64,000 nucleotides of DNA from Pseudeuparius sepicola (lineage: Eukaryota > Arthropoda > Insecta > Coleoptera > Anthribidae). Each line of letters starts with the position of its first letter. Positions within the stretch are counted from its first letter, which is position 1. The notes below the pieces were generated by a model. It worked only from the letters and a program-made list of their open reading frames with translations, searched no databases and was not told where the DNA came from. Both the position numbers and the translations under genes were made by a program. The DNA lies in the NCBI GenBank assembly GCA_963920635.1, contig OY987298.1:83089454-83153453 (forward strand). The letters are read 5' to 3'. Shown piece by piece: positions 48,533 to 60,987 of this stretch.

Positions 48533-49425
48533 ACTTAGGTATATATTTTTCAACTTGTCTAAATCAATTTCATCGAAATTACAACCTGAAATAGGCTCCA
48601 ATGGTTTCTTCGGAGATAAATTTTCTAAAGGTATTTTCTATTAAAATAATTAGACGTTAGGTATGTTGTTTTCCCAATTTTTCTAAAAATTTTAGCTTCA
48701 GTTTTCGTAAAACTTTTTTCTCTAATGATTTTTTCATTAATATATTCTGAGTAAACTAAGAGAAAATAGGACTAGATTTATTGTTGTCATTTTTCTTAAA
48801 AAAAAAACTAGCGGCCCTTCTCGGCTTCCCACGGGCAAACATTTGTAAACTTTTTACATCTTGGGTTACATTATTGGAGTTTTCGTAGGGATGCCTAATT
48901 TAACTCGATTAACAATATAGCCTATGTTACTCAGTGGTAATGTAGCATTCTATTAGTGAAAGCATTTTTAATATCGGTCTAGTAGTTATTGAGTTTATTC
49001 ATTACAAACAAAATACAAATATTTTCTCTTTATAGTATTAGTACAGATAAAACAATTTTTGTGTGTTCTATTCGATTGGGCAATACAAATTTTGTATTTC
49101 ACAAATTCCTTTAAACAGAGGTAAACTGAAAGCTACAGAATACTAATACTCTGATTCAAAGCCAGTTATATTGAGTTTTTAAAATTTATAAATTATTCAT
49201 ATTTATTTACCTCTGAAAAAGGCCGTTGCTGATGCAACACAAAAGAGCAAAAGCACTATTAGAAATATCTACTAAAAACTTTTATCATATATCATAACCA
49301 GTAACCAGAATTTAAAGTTGGAGTGGAGGCTAATTATTTTAAAAAATCGTTCGGTAATATTTACGGCAAAACTATTGTTTTAAAATTAATTTTATTTAGA
49401 AATAAATACTACGCGGCAGATCTTT
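48533..49425. other. Inner segment of L2, no gene
   Basis: Matches L1 inner segment 12690-13570. The possible Helitron-type end is on minus at 48808. The GC block and solo PLE repeat expected before it are missing. Confidence 0.45.
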
Positions 49426-49460
49426 GGGGGGGGGGGGGGCTAAAGCCCCAAGCCCCCCCC
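49426..49460. repeat. G-tract/C-tract hairpin (L2)
   Basis: G14, CTAAAGCCCCAAG, C8. The longest G run of the five copies. Confidence 0.6.
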
Positions 49461-50568
49461 TGGTCCACTGATCATAACGCACAAAAATCACCAGTCACCT
49501 TCATGACCGCACTGCCCGAGTTTATTGCCTAAGCCGCGTGCCGTTCTTTAGAACATCAGAAGCGATAGGAAAATAACGCGATGCGACCGCTATTCTTGCG
49601 GTGTTGTCAAATTTCGGATGCCACTTAATCTAACGTGTGAGAACTAATATACACCAGTAGTGTTGTAAAAATTTTGTATATTTTTAGTTCCGGTGTATAT
49701 ATACCAGGTGGCGCGCGAGTTGCGCGGTTTTGTATATTAAATATACTCTGGATAATTTTACTCCATCGACTCGTGACATCCAGAACGTTTCTGGTGTATA
49801 TTAGTTCTTACACGTTAGATTAAGTGGCATCCGAAATTTGACAACACCGCAAGAATAGCGGTCGCATCGCGTTATTTTCCTATCGCTTCTGATGTTCTAA
49901 GGAACGGCACGCGTCTTAGGCAATAAACTCGGGAAGTGCGGTCTTGAAGGTGACTGGTGATTTTTGTGCGTTATCATCAGTGGACCAGGGGGGGGGGGCC
50001 TTGGGGCTTTAGCCCCCCCAAAGATCTGCCGCGTAGTATTTATTTCTAAATAAAATTTATTTTAAAACAATAGTTTTTTTTAGTTTTTTTAAAATAAGTA
50101 GCCTCCACTCCAACTTTAAATTCTGGTTACTGGTTATGATATATGATAAAAGTTTTTAGTAGATATTTCTAATAGTGCTTTTGCTCTTTTGTGTTGCATC
50201 AGCAACGGCCTTTTTCGGAGGTAAATAAATATGAATAATTTATAAATTTTAAAAACTCAATATAACTGGCTTTGAATCAGAGTATTAGTATTCTGTAGCT
50301 TTCACTTTACCTCTGTTTAAAGGAATTTGTGAAATACAAAATTTGTATTGCCCAATCGAATAGAACACACAAAAATTGTTTTATCTGTACTAATACTATA
50401 AAGAGAAAATATTTGTATTTTTGTTTGTAATGAATAAACTCAATAACTACTAGACCGATATTAAAAATTCTTTCACTAATAGAATGCTACATTACCACTG
50501 AGTAACATAGGCTATATTGTTAATCGAGTTAAATTAGGCATCCCTACGAAAACTCCAATAATGTAAGC

Positions 50569-50889
50569 CAAGATGTAAAAAGTTTACAAATGTTTGCCCG
50601 TGGGAAGCCGAGAAGGGCCGCTAGTTTTTTTTTAAGAAAAATGACAACAATAAATCTAGTCCTATTTTCTCTTAGTTTACAGAATATATTAATGAAAAAA
50701 TCATTAGAGAAAAAAGTTTTACGAAAACTGAAGCTAAAATTTTTAGAAAAATTGGGAAAACAACATACCTAACGTCTAATTCTTTTAATAGAAAATACCT
50801 TTAGAAAATTTATGTCCGAAGAAACCATTGGAGCCTATTTCAGGTTGTAATTTCGATGAAATTGATTTAGACAAGTTGAAAAATATATA
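50569..50889. repeat. Direct duplication in R3, copy 1
   Basis: The block from CAAGATGTAAAAAG to GTTGAAAAATATATA is repeated at 51542-51865. The copies flank a ~650-bp segment that includes the GC block. Confidence 0.7.
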
Positions 50890-51071
50890 TTGTAATGGTA
50901 CCTAAGTAGTTCAAATTAAGCTATATCTAGAGGACTTTGGGAAATAAGTAATACCAAGGAGACCATATATTAAAAATGCCTTTTAACAATAATTCTTAAG
51001 TATCTTTGGCGCAAGATCATACCCATGTAAATAAAATTGTATACAGGGGGTCCTAATTATGCATTCTTCTT

Positions 51072-51285
51072 CAGCCGATGCCGGTGGGCAAGCCCGTAGC
51101 GGCCCGAGCGGTCGAATCTAGTCAAGCCATACGTCTGCGACAAGAGCTAACGCGCCCGAGCTGCGCGAAGATATAAACGTAGGTTACGCATATGTTCGGC
51201 CTTTAATTATTATTATGGTGGGCGAGCCCAGCCGACCCAGCGGCGAGCGTACCGAAACAGCGACCGAACGAGGCCGTCCGCGTCT
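51072..51285. other. GC-rich block in R3
   Basis: Copy of the L1 block, lying between the two direct-repeat copies. Confidence 0.4.
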
Positions 51286-51541
51286 GTTATTTAATTTACA
51301 TATAGGTTAAATTAAGTCGTGAAAATTCAGAAAAAATGAATCCATGTTGCATATCTTCAAAAATAACAGGTAGTATTTTAAGCGCAGAAATGATCGAAAA
51401 TAGAATAAGCAATGAAAAAAATTATAAGTGCACTTCAAACGAAAAAAATGCATAATGAATAATAATGATAATAATAGTGGAAATGTAGCGTCCTCACTAT
51501 TTGAGTTGATGGGCAAAATATCAGGTTGAGGACAAAAACAA

Positions 51542-51865
51542 CAAGATGTAAAAAGTTTACAAATGTTTGCCCGTGGGAAGCCGAGAAGGGCCGCTAGTTT
51601 TTTTTTTAAGAAAAATGACAACAATAAATCTAGTCCTATTTTCTCTTAGTTTACTCAGAATATATTAATGAAAAAATCATTAGAGAAAAAAGTTTTACGA
51701 AAACTGAAGCTAAAATTTTTAGAAAAATTGGGAAAACAACATACCTAACGTCTAATTATTTTAATAGAAAATACCTTTAGAAAATTTATCTCCGAAGAAA
51801 CCATTGGAGCCTATTTCAGGTTGTAATTTCGATGAAATTGATTTAGACAAGTTGAAAAATATATA
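51542..51865. repeat. Direct duplication in R3, copy 2
   Basis: It joins the cut edge of the PLE repeat (GGACAAAAACAACAA) directly to AGATGTAAAAAG, removing the hammerhead. It then continues into the PLE 3' fragment at about 51880. Confidence 0.7.
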
Positions 51866-51879
51866 CCTAAGTCTCTATA

Positions 51880-52024
51880 CAGAGTACTCACCTATTCTAT
51901 ATCACAGATATTTAAGTCAATTATACAAAATTTCATAGAGCACATATCACAGGATAAAATGATACAGAAACGAAACCAAATCATTTGTTAGTCAAAGATT
52001 GCGACACTTGGAATTTGATGTATA
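51880..52024 (-). mobile_element. Fragment of PLE 3' untranslated region (R3)
   Basis: Mirror of 48381-48532 in L2, with the same edges. Confidence 0.6.
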
Positions 52025-54553
52025 GTGGAGCGAAATCGGGCTAAGAAGTCGTCAAAAATTTTTTTCAAGGTAGAACTAGATCGGACCCCATAGGTTTTGT
52101 TAAGTACATCACTATGCATACGAAATGGAGATTTACGACATTTTTTGTGGTCGAGATCTTTTTTATTTCGAAAAAACTGTAGAAATTGGCAATTTATGGA
52201 AATTGTGTTTTTTTACGTTTCCATCGTCATATCTTTGAGTAGTAGTAGAGCTATCGGCTCGATTTTTTTTTTAACTTGAAGCTAACATATTAGCGCTTAC
52301 AACGAATGCCATCGTTGTTGTCCAATATTGTTTATTAACCACTTTAAATAGCAACAAAATTGCAATGTTATAAAAAGTGTAATGAAATTGGTACATCTCT
52401 GGGAGCGTTTACATAAACTATTTGGAAGTACTCTCATCAGATATACGACTTGTGATAGTTTTACCTCTCCGTGTGGACTATTCTGCTATAACAGATCGCT
52501 GGTAAAATAAATTAATAATTTTAGACCAAATAATGTGGGTTCACGCAGACCAAAAAAAAAAATAAAATAAGAAATAAAATAACCAAATAGTTGATTTTTT
52601 GACAATTTTTGAGCAGTAATTATTACAGTTGCCGCAGATGAACAAACCACCACCTGCTTATTTTATTTATCATACAGATACAGTTGCAATTTTTCGTATT
52701 ACAGTTTTTGTCGAAACAAAAACGCTTAAACTTTGGCGTACAATGTGTGGTATGGATTCTTGGGAAGAAAATATATGGGAAGCCAGTTGTCGTTTACTGA
52801 AGTCCATCCATAAGATCCAGGATCTTCAAGTTGTGACTTCGCAACATTACTTGAATATTTTTAACTGCTACGGGCACCTGCAACTGCCAATAATTAAACA
52901 ATCCAATATATAATTTCAAACTAGTAATACCTCAAAAAATGTTGATAAAAAGCACAATCAGTAGGGGGAAGATCGAAGAAGGTTTATTACATTTGGTGGC
53001 CATTGCGTTTAGTGACTATGGCCACATTTTTATGTTTACAGCTCTTTGTTTTTGAGTGATTTTAAAAAGTCACGAAACGTATGCACCTATCTACTACTAT
53101 GCACGTTAAAATCTAAAATCTATAAAATAAATAAACATTTCATTTCCATAAACAAAATTGTACAAAAATTCTTACGAATTTTCCCCTACTAACATTTTTT
53201 GAGGTATTACAAGTTTGAAATTATATATTATATAATCAACATTTTTTGAGGTATTACAAGTTTGAAATTATATATTGGATTGTTTCATTATTGGCAATTG
53301 CAGGTGCACATACAGTTAAAAAGATGGTATTCAAGTAACGTTGCGAAGTTGCAACTTGAAGATCCTGGACCTTATGGATATAGACTTCAGGAAATGACAA
53401 TTGAATTCGAATATTTTCATCTCAAGAATCCATACCAAACATTGTACGCCAAAGCTTAAGCCTTTTTGTTCCGACAAAAAGTGTAATGCGAAAAAGTGCA
53501 AATTTAATATTATTATAAAAAATCAATATAAAAAAATGTTTATTTTGCAGTTCATTAAATAAATGGTGACTTTAAACAGATACATAAAATAAGCAGGTGG
53601 TTGTTTGTTCATCTGGCAACTGTAATTACTGCTCAAAAATTGCCAAAAATCAACTATTTGGTTATTTTATTTCTTATTTTATTTTATTGGTCTGCTTGAA
53701 CCCACATTATTTGGTCTAAAATTAATAATTAATTTTACCAGCGATCTGTTATAGAATAGTCCACACGGAGAGGTAAAACTACCACAAGTCGTATATCTGA
53801 GAGTACTTCCAAATAGTTTATGTAAACGCTCCCAGAGACTTACCTACTCTTTGTCTTTTAGAGATCGTTTACCATGGCAGTGAGTTCTCCCTGAGAGGGT
53901 TTACATTGGCAAACTATTAGGAAGTACTCTAAGATATTTATACTTGTGATAGTTTCACTTGCGCATGTAAACTACGCATTAGTTGTTGAGACATGCCTGC
54001 CACGCGTGGATATTCTCACGCAAGGGATTAATTTTGCGTTCCACGTGAGTAGCGTGCGCCACAAAAAAATTCACAGTTCAAAAACTATAGGCGCTATAGG
54101 TAATTTTTTTTACCAAAAACTTCTTTTATGTTTTGGGCACATTTCCCTCGCAGCATGTATATAAAAATTTCCGCAAATAAAAAAGTTTCTCGCTTAGTGA
54201 AAATTTCATTACACTTTTTATAACCTTGCAATTTTGTTGCTATTTAAAGTGGTTAATAAACAATATTGGACAATAACAATGGCATTCGTTGTAAGCGCTC
54301 ATATGTTAACTTCAATTTAAAAAAAAATCGAGTCGATAGCTCCACTACTCTCAAAGATATGACGATGGAAACGTAAAAAACACAATTTCCGTTTTTTCGA
54401 AATAAAAAAGGTCTCGGCCACAAAAAAATGTCTTAAATCGCCATTTCGTATGCAGAGTGATGTACTTAACAACACCTATGGGGTCTGATCTAGTTCTACC
54501 CACAAAAATTTTTTTTGAGAACGGAGCGACTTTTTAGCCCGATTTCGCTATAC
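52025..54553. mobile_element. Complete foldback element (R3)
   Basis: Mirror of the L2 copy with ends GTGGAGCGAAATCGGG and CCCGATTTCGCTATAC. It lacks the 38-bp hairpin and has a single ATACCAC-type site near 52750. Confidence 0.7.
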
Positions 54554-54556
54554 TAG

Positions 54557-57500
54557 TAGGTACCTTTCTTAAAACTGTATGTTGATGACACAATTTTAGC
54601 CATTCCAAAAAACCATGAATCTGAGTTGCTACAGATATTTATAGTCGAATTAAATTACGGACTAAAGCTTGCAAAAAATTGTAACATTATGAATTAAAGT
54701 GAATCCTATGTATTTTGAGGCGGTCTTTCCGAAAAAAGCAAAAAAAAAAATGTAGCCCCGGGTCGAAATTGCCCAAATTTGGGGTTATGTTCATTTTTCA
54801 ATGCGCAGGCATATCTTGGAAACGAATCAATATTTTGAAACGGGGTTTACACCATTTTAAAGCATAGGAAAAATGGTAATTTTCATGTCCCTTGAAAAAT
54901 TTTGATCCGAGGCACCGTTCCCGAGATATAGACGATTGAAATGTATGTAGTATTTTGAGAAAAAATTGGGTGCTGAAGGCCGAAAATTTGAATGTTCGAA
55001 CACTAAAGTTTTCATAACTTTGGTAAAAATTAAGATATTTGGAAAAACAAAAATGCGTTTTGAATGTAAGGGACGAGACTATTGATATCCAGAGGGACGC
55101 AAGAAAAATCCCAAAATTGGGCATATGGCGGAGGGGCAAAGTGTACCCATGACCTAATTTCATTGGTTGCCTGTAACAGGCAAACTATTTGAAATTTTTT
55201 AATGCCACTGACAGAGCTTACTCTTGAATGTCCATTCTTATGTTTGTATGAGTTTTACCGAAATCGGACTATAATTGGCCAAGATATCAAAGAATTAAAA
55301 ATTTTTTTTTCCCAAGAAAATATATTTTTTTGAAAATCTGAAATGGCACAAAAATGCCAAAAATGCACCCAATGACTAGAATTTTTTTTATTTTTTAGTA
55401 CCTCAATGTGTCTAGAATACCACTACGTTATAGAAAATTCGTCAAAAATATTTTGTCTATTTTTCTGACATTGTTCATTGTGTGAGTACCAAAAAAACAT
55501 GGTTTTTGGGAAAAGTTGCCTAAAATTGTCAATTTTCAATTACTTGGTCTGAAAGGTGGGCAAACCTAAATTGGATGTCGTCTCAACATGTGTACGAAGT
55601 TACACAAGTCTGTATGTCTATTCTAAGTTGTAGAATTCCCCCGACAAAAGTCCCATTACACGCGCTCCGCGGGATCCAAAAATCGTACAGTGTCACTATT
55701 GAAGCAGGCACCATAAGGGATTTTTTTTATTTTTGGATAAAATGTTAATTTGACTTTGCCATCGATTTGTGCTTGTCAGAGGATGAAAATGACGTCACAA
55801 GAGTCGACCACGTGACTTGCGGTATCTGTCAAAATTGACATTTTTTTCAAAAATTATCCAAAATCCGCTTTATTTGACACATTTTCGATAAAAGTTATTA
55901 GAAAAAGTTGTTTCTTTTTCAATTTTTGGCCTACATACCAATTTTCAGAGACCCTTGATAACATTTAACTTTTTGCGTGTTTTTGTAAAAAAAATTCCAA
56001 ACATTTCAACTGAAATGTATTTATTGAATGTTGTATTTTTACCTAACCTAACCAGTTGATTTCTTAAACAATCTCTATTTGGTTTAAAAAATTATGTTAA
56101 GCTTGGTGCAAAGTTGATTTAATTTCAAAGGTTTGATGAACACAAACCTAGTCTATTTTTCACGTCGTTAACTACTTTCATCTAAAAAGAGTTATGTAAA
56201 GAGAATACAAATAAATGAACACATTTGGTTCATTTGGAAATTAAATTAGCGGTTCCCGATGGAAATTTATCTCTGATAACAGTTTAAGTAAAAAAAATGA
56301 GTAGGCTATGGAGACAGAAATCTTGCATTCCATTTGCGCGCTTTGAGTGCCGAACATTGCCAGAGAAATGGTTTCTATTGACAATCATCCCAAAAGTAAA
56401 TGTTCAGGTTCTCGTTGAGATAAAGGCCATTGCTTTCCAGATATTCTGCCGTCTTCTTTTAAATGGAGGAAAATTTCGTTGAATAACAATGACTTGTCGA
56501 TTTACTGAAAGAGAGAGAAAAAATGGGGGAAAAAATTCAGAAAAAACTTTTTGTCATATTTTTGCATACTATTGCAGATTTGGGCATGCGACTTATCACA
56601 TTCAAAATATATCCGAAAAATACTCATTTTTTGGTCTTAGGAAATTGCTCATAAAACAAAAGTGGTTTTCTCTTAATTCCAAAATTTTCAATTTTTTTCG
56701 AGTAAGAACAAGCACGCTGTCGACCTTTTCCGTAATTTGGGCACCTTACAGACATTAGCGCAATTTCGTTTTGTTTCCATCTACAAGAGTGCCTGAAAAT
56801 ACGTAATAATCAGTAGGTCAAAAAATTGATGTTTTGCAAATTTTTCGCAAAATATTACAGATTTCGCCACCCGACCTGATTCGAAAGGTAACCAGAAAAT
56901 ACGCATTTTTTGTTTAGCATATATATCTTCTCGTATTTCAAGTTTTTTTTTAAATCACGAAAAACCAGATTTTAGAGAACAAAAAACAAACTTATCTTAT
57001 CACCAAGTTGGAACTTACACACAGGCTTAGGATTAATTTTCTAAAATTATTTACAGTATATTTTTGTGTATTTTTTTGCGTTCTTTCCGAAGGTGAAGTA
57101 AGCTTTCTACCAAAAATTTTTTTTTTAGATAGTCCCGGAAAAATGCGCCAAAATCGCACTAGAAAGAATTTCAAAAAATTTCCCTTTCCGGTTTTTTGCA
57201 AATTTCCGAAAAACTTATGGCAGATTTCGCCGCAGGACCTATTTTGTTTGAAAGCAAAAAAAAAAACCAAAATCTCTCATAGGCACATATTATGGCCTAA
57301 CACTTATAGTTTCGCCACAAATTCAACGTGAATTTCGTGTTCATGGTTCTGATCAAAAAAACGAAAAAAGCAACTTTTTTGTATAAGCGCCTCTGGCGGC
57401 GAGAAATACGCCTTAAAAATATGGGTATACGAATTTCCGAACTGTTTTTGCCTCCTCTTTCGTCTGGTGCATTTATTTTTACCATAGGGGTAGTACTTGG

Positions 57501-58190
57501 CGAGATAATTAGCAATTTTCCATGGGAAAATCCGGAAAACCCGGTTTTTCCCTATTTAGAAAATTTCGACCAGGGGCTACATTTTATTTTTTATTTTTTT
57601 GGACAGAGCGCATCAAAATACATAAGATACAATTTGTTTCATCCAGTTACAATTTAATGCAAGCTCGAGGGGTCTTTTTTTCGTAATTTAATTAGATTAT
57701 TAACAATTTTCATCCACAGATACAATTTACAATGGAAACAGAATCTGATGATCAACTCCCGTTTTTGGATGTTTTGGTTGTCAGAGATCATGTAGGTACA
57801 TTGTCCACCAACTGGTACACCAAACCAACAAGCTCAGGGAGAGTGCTGAATTAGCACTATTAAAAATTTAATACGTAGATCAGCCTCTCTCAGCAGTCCT
57901 CATTTTCACAAACAAAACAAAGAAAAAATAAAATCTATTTTAAAATTAAACAACTATCCATTATATTTTAAGTTTCCATATATCCATACATCCGACAAAA
58001 CATGATTTTGACTTTGATGAAGTAAAGATTCTAGACAGAGAGCCATATTATTATAAAATAACTATTAGTGAGATGATTCACATATCTACAAAGTCAACGG
58101 TGAATTTTAGAACTGATGTAGCAGGTCTAAGTAATATTTATAAAGGCCTGTTCATCAAATTTTCAAAAGTAAAAGATAATGGTTACAGGT
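54557..58190 (+). pseudogene. Penelope-like element RT + GIY-YIG, heavily deleted (R3)
   Basis: Y-V-D-D at 54578-54589, then the 3-kb element. The RT C-terminus resumes at 57700 (M-E-T-E-S-D-D at 57732) but stops within about 40 codons after a small deletion. A larger deletion near 57985 removes the CxxC and YIG region. The C-terminal segment with conserved glutamate and asparagine survives to about 58170. Confidence 0.75.
54642..57699. mobile_element. 3-kb element (R3), TTA duplication
   Basis: TTA at 54639-54641 and 57700-57702. Same length as the R1 copy. Confidence 0.7.
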
Positions 58191-60484
58191 AGTAAAATGA
58201 ATACACCCAGTATATAACTGTAAAATAAGTAGTTAAATTATAAAAAAATAAATAAAAAATAATCCATAACTTGATATACTGAGGTTTTTTGGGGAAAAAA
58301 ATCTAAATAATAATGTGAATTTACCTAGTTTATCAAATTTTTATCCCGCTATATAAAATTTGATTTTGGCCCCAAAGGAACTGTGAAATTTTGTCCAATA
58401 GATACGATTATTGTGGCTTATACCGGCAAAATTAGCATACCTACTAAAAAACATGTTTGTACCAAGACATAACCAAAATTCGATTAAGTATCTCAAAAAC
58501 AAAAAACTAGGAAAATACCATTATTTTGTTACATTCTATTTGTACCAGAAATTATGGCACCTTGTTTTTAAACACCCCTTTCTATTGTTTATATTAATAA
58601 ATAAATTATGTATACAAGTAGTGAATCATATAATAATGTCAATACAGGGCCGTAGCCAGACAGAAACTTCAGGCAGGACAAAGGACTTTCCTGTCAGGGC
58701 AGTACACATTTGAGAAGTGAGGGATAGGTACCTACAGGGCGTTACTTTGTTGGTGGGGAGAGGAGGGGAGGGGGGAGGGTAAAAAAATTGAATATAATTT
58801 TTGTTATAAAAAAATTGCGCCGCAGGCGAAAATTCCTGAAATTTTCAATGTCAAATATAATATGAATATACAATTTTAAGTCAATGGTAGGTAATTTTTT
58901 TTGCTAATTATGCGGGCGCATAATCATTTGTGCAGTAAGCAAGAATACTCTGTTTTCTTTCATAGAGCAGGAGACAAAAATGTGTTAGGTATCAAATTTC
59001 TATTTTATTGTTGATTTTTAACTGACAAAAATCCAGCAAAAATTATCAATAACAACACTGAACACCGCCTTTTGTGATGTGGAAGTAAAAATAAAAGTGA
59101 GTGCTCATAGTGCCCTATAAATTATCATATTTTTTCAAAGGGACACATTATGTCTATAATTTTTGCAAAAATTTTCCGGCTGGCCAATGTAGTAGGTAGG
59201 TATGGGTAAATTGCAATTTGTTTGAAGGTGGGGCAATAAAGATTGTTGTTTTTTAAGCGGGTAATAAAAAGAGTACCTACTTCGAGGTGGCTGCTTACTA
59301 AAATGCGCCGCAGACAATTTTTTTTTCGAAGTTAAGGACCAATTCAGTTTAAATGAAGTATAATAAATTGAAAAATCATCATGAGTCAATAGCAAAATTT
59401 TCCTAACAGAAATCCTCCTGCTTTTCGGTTCTCTTCGCGACCTTTTATAGCCAACCTTAAGTCGACAATATGATAACAAAACAACAACACTAACAGCAAA
59501 AATAACAGCGGCAATGTCAAAAACAAAGCAACAAAATGTTCAAAAAGAACTTATCAACAAAACAACACAATAATAACACCAAAGCATACACGAAATATCG
59601 GAAATCCGTCGCTGTTAAACCGACAAACCACTTCCTGAGCTAATTCTGGAACGACGAAATTATCATATTTTTTAAAAAGCAATAAAAACTGCATCGCCTA
59701 TGATGTCCGCTGCCTAGAGAGGGGAGGTACAAGTCACGTACGACCCCGGCGATGCCCCTCTCCGCGTTCCATACGTAGGGGAGTACGCCATCCGAAGAAA
59801 ATGAAAGAAAATGTCACTAAATCCCATTTTTTACTGTCATTTTTCACTTTATTGCCGATTTAAAAAAAGAAAACTGTTTAGAGACGTTGTACCGATCGAT
59901 TGATGGTTTTAGAATTTTGATTTTCGGCCTAGAAATACGATTTTTGAATAAATAAATCAGAATATCAAAAAGGTAAAACCATCAATCTCTTGCTATTACT
60001 TTTCTAAATACAATGGAAAAAAAATCATCAAAATTGGTTGGAAAATAACGGAAAAAAACGGGTCCAAAAGATTGCTACTTTAATACACTGCGAGTTCCAC
60101 CTTAAAATAAATAAATAGTTTTCCGGGCCTACATTTATGTCCATTTCAAATAATAATTGTCCCAAAATTGTCTTTAAATGGTTTTATGTCTTTTTACTTG
60201 TTACTTTATTTGTAGTATTTCTTTGAAACAATGTAGCTGTCTGCCACCTTTAAACGTAGATAGGTATTTAATTTTTTTTCGTTTCAAGTGCCTGTGCTTA
60301 TAAAATGTTAGTTTGATTTTGTACCTACTACTTAATTTATTTTCAATCATTTCTGCTCTCAAAACATTACCTACCTAATAATACTACTTAATAAACCAGT
60401 ATAATATAATATTATACGTAATGTAATTATACGTAATGCTAATAATGATTAGGAAGTGTGTTAAAATGCGAAATTGCAGACAAA
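58191..60484. other. Outer segment of R3, no gene
   Basis: Copy of the R1 outer segment. The PLE terminal repeat with hammerhead is deleted here (junction near 58305). The TATA-like box is at 59441-59450 on minus. Confidence 0.5.
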
Positions 60485-60609
60485 GTTTACTACGTTTAAA
60501 CACCCTCCTGTGTTGAGCTGCAGTAAGGTTTGTTACGAGAGAAAGATTATATATTTTTAGGCAAACCTTACTGCATGTCAAACAGCCTCTGCGTTGAACC
60601 GTAGTAAAC
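60485..60609. repeat. 125-bp hairpin (R3)
   Basis: One substitution in the loop relative to the L1/R1 copies; the stem ends are intact. Confidence 0.6.
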
Positions 60610-60987
60610 AATCCACAGTTCACTAATCACTAGCCACCGCAGCGGCCCCCGCCCTTCCACCTGCTTATTTATCGCCGTGATTGTAGTGCAACAGTCGGTG
60701 AAGTGGCAACGCTGCACGGATGTCACGAAATCCGTAATATTTTGGCGGATGATGCAAGCACCGTTACGTAAGAATGTATATAAGATATACGACGGACTTC
60801 ACAGAGATAGGAAATTTAATTTTTTAATTTCGTGTATGGTTCGATTGTTAATAGCTTAATCGAATCCTCTCCTCAGACTTTCAAAGTCATATTTTGGTTT
60901 TGGGGCTAACGTGTTTCCTTCGTGTGGATGTGACAGAGCCCCACTTTTTACCGCATGTTACAAGATATATATATATATATATATATA

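Larger units (their letters stand above)
39214..49657 (+). repeat. Giant repeat arm L2
   Basis: It has the same orientation as L1 but a different deletion history. It retains the complete foldback and complete GIY-YIG frame, but lacks the TTG-rich run, the solo PLE repeat with intact hammerhead, and the GC block. It also lacks the 38-bp hairpin insertion. Confidence 0.9.
49658..60987 (-). repeat. Giant repeat arm R3
   Basis: Tail-to-tail with L2. L2 sequence ending at 49657 pairs with R3 from 49791, leaving a 133-bp centre (49658-49790) and no transposase loop. R3 shares with L2 the complete foldback and absence of the 38-bp hairpin. The outer end is shortened and runs into (TA)n at 60965-60987, where a mariner-like element is inserted. 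Confidence 0.9.
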
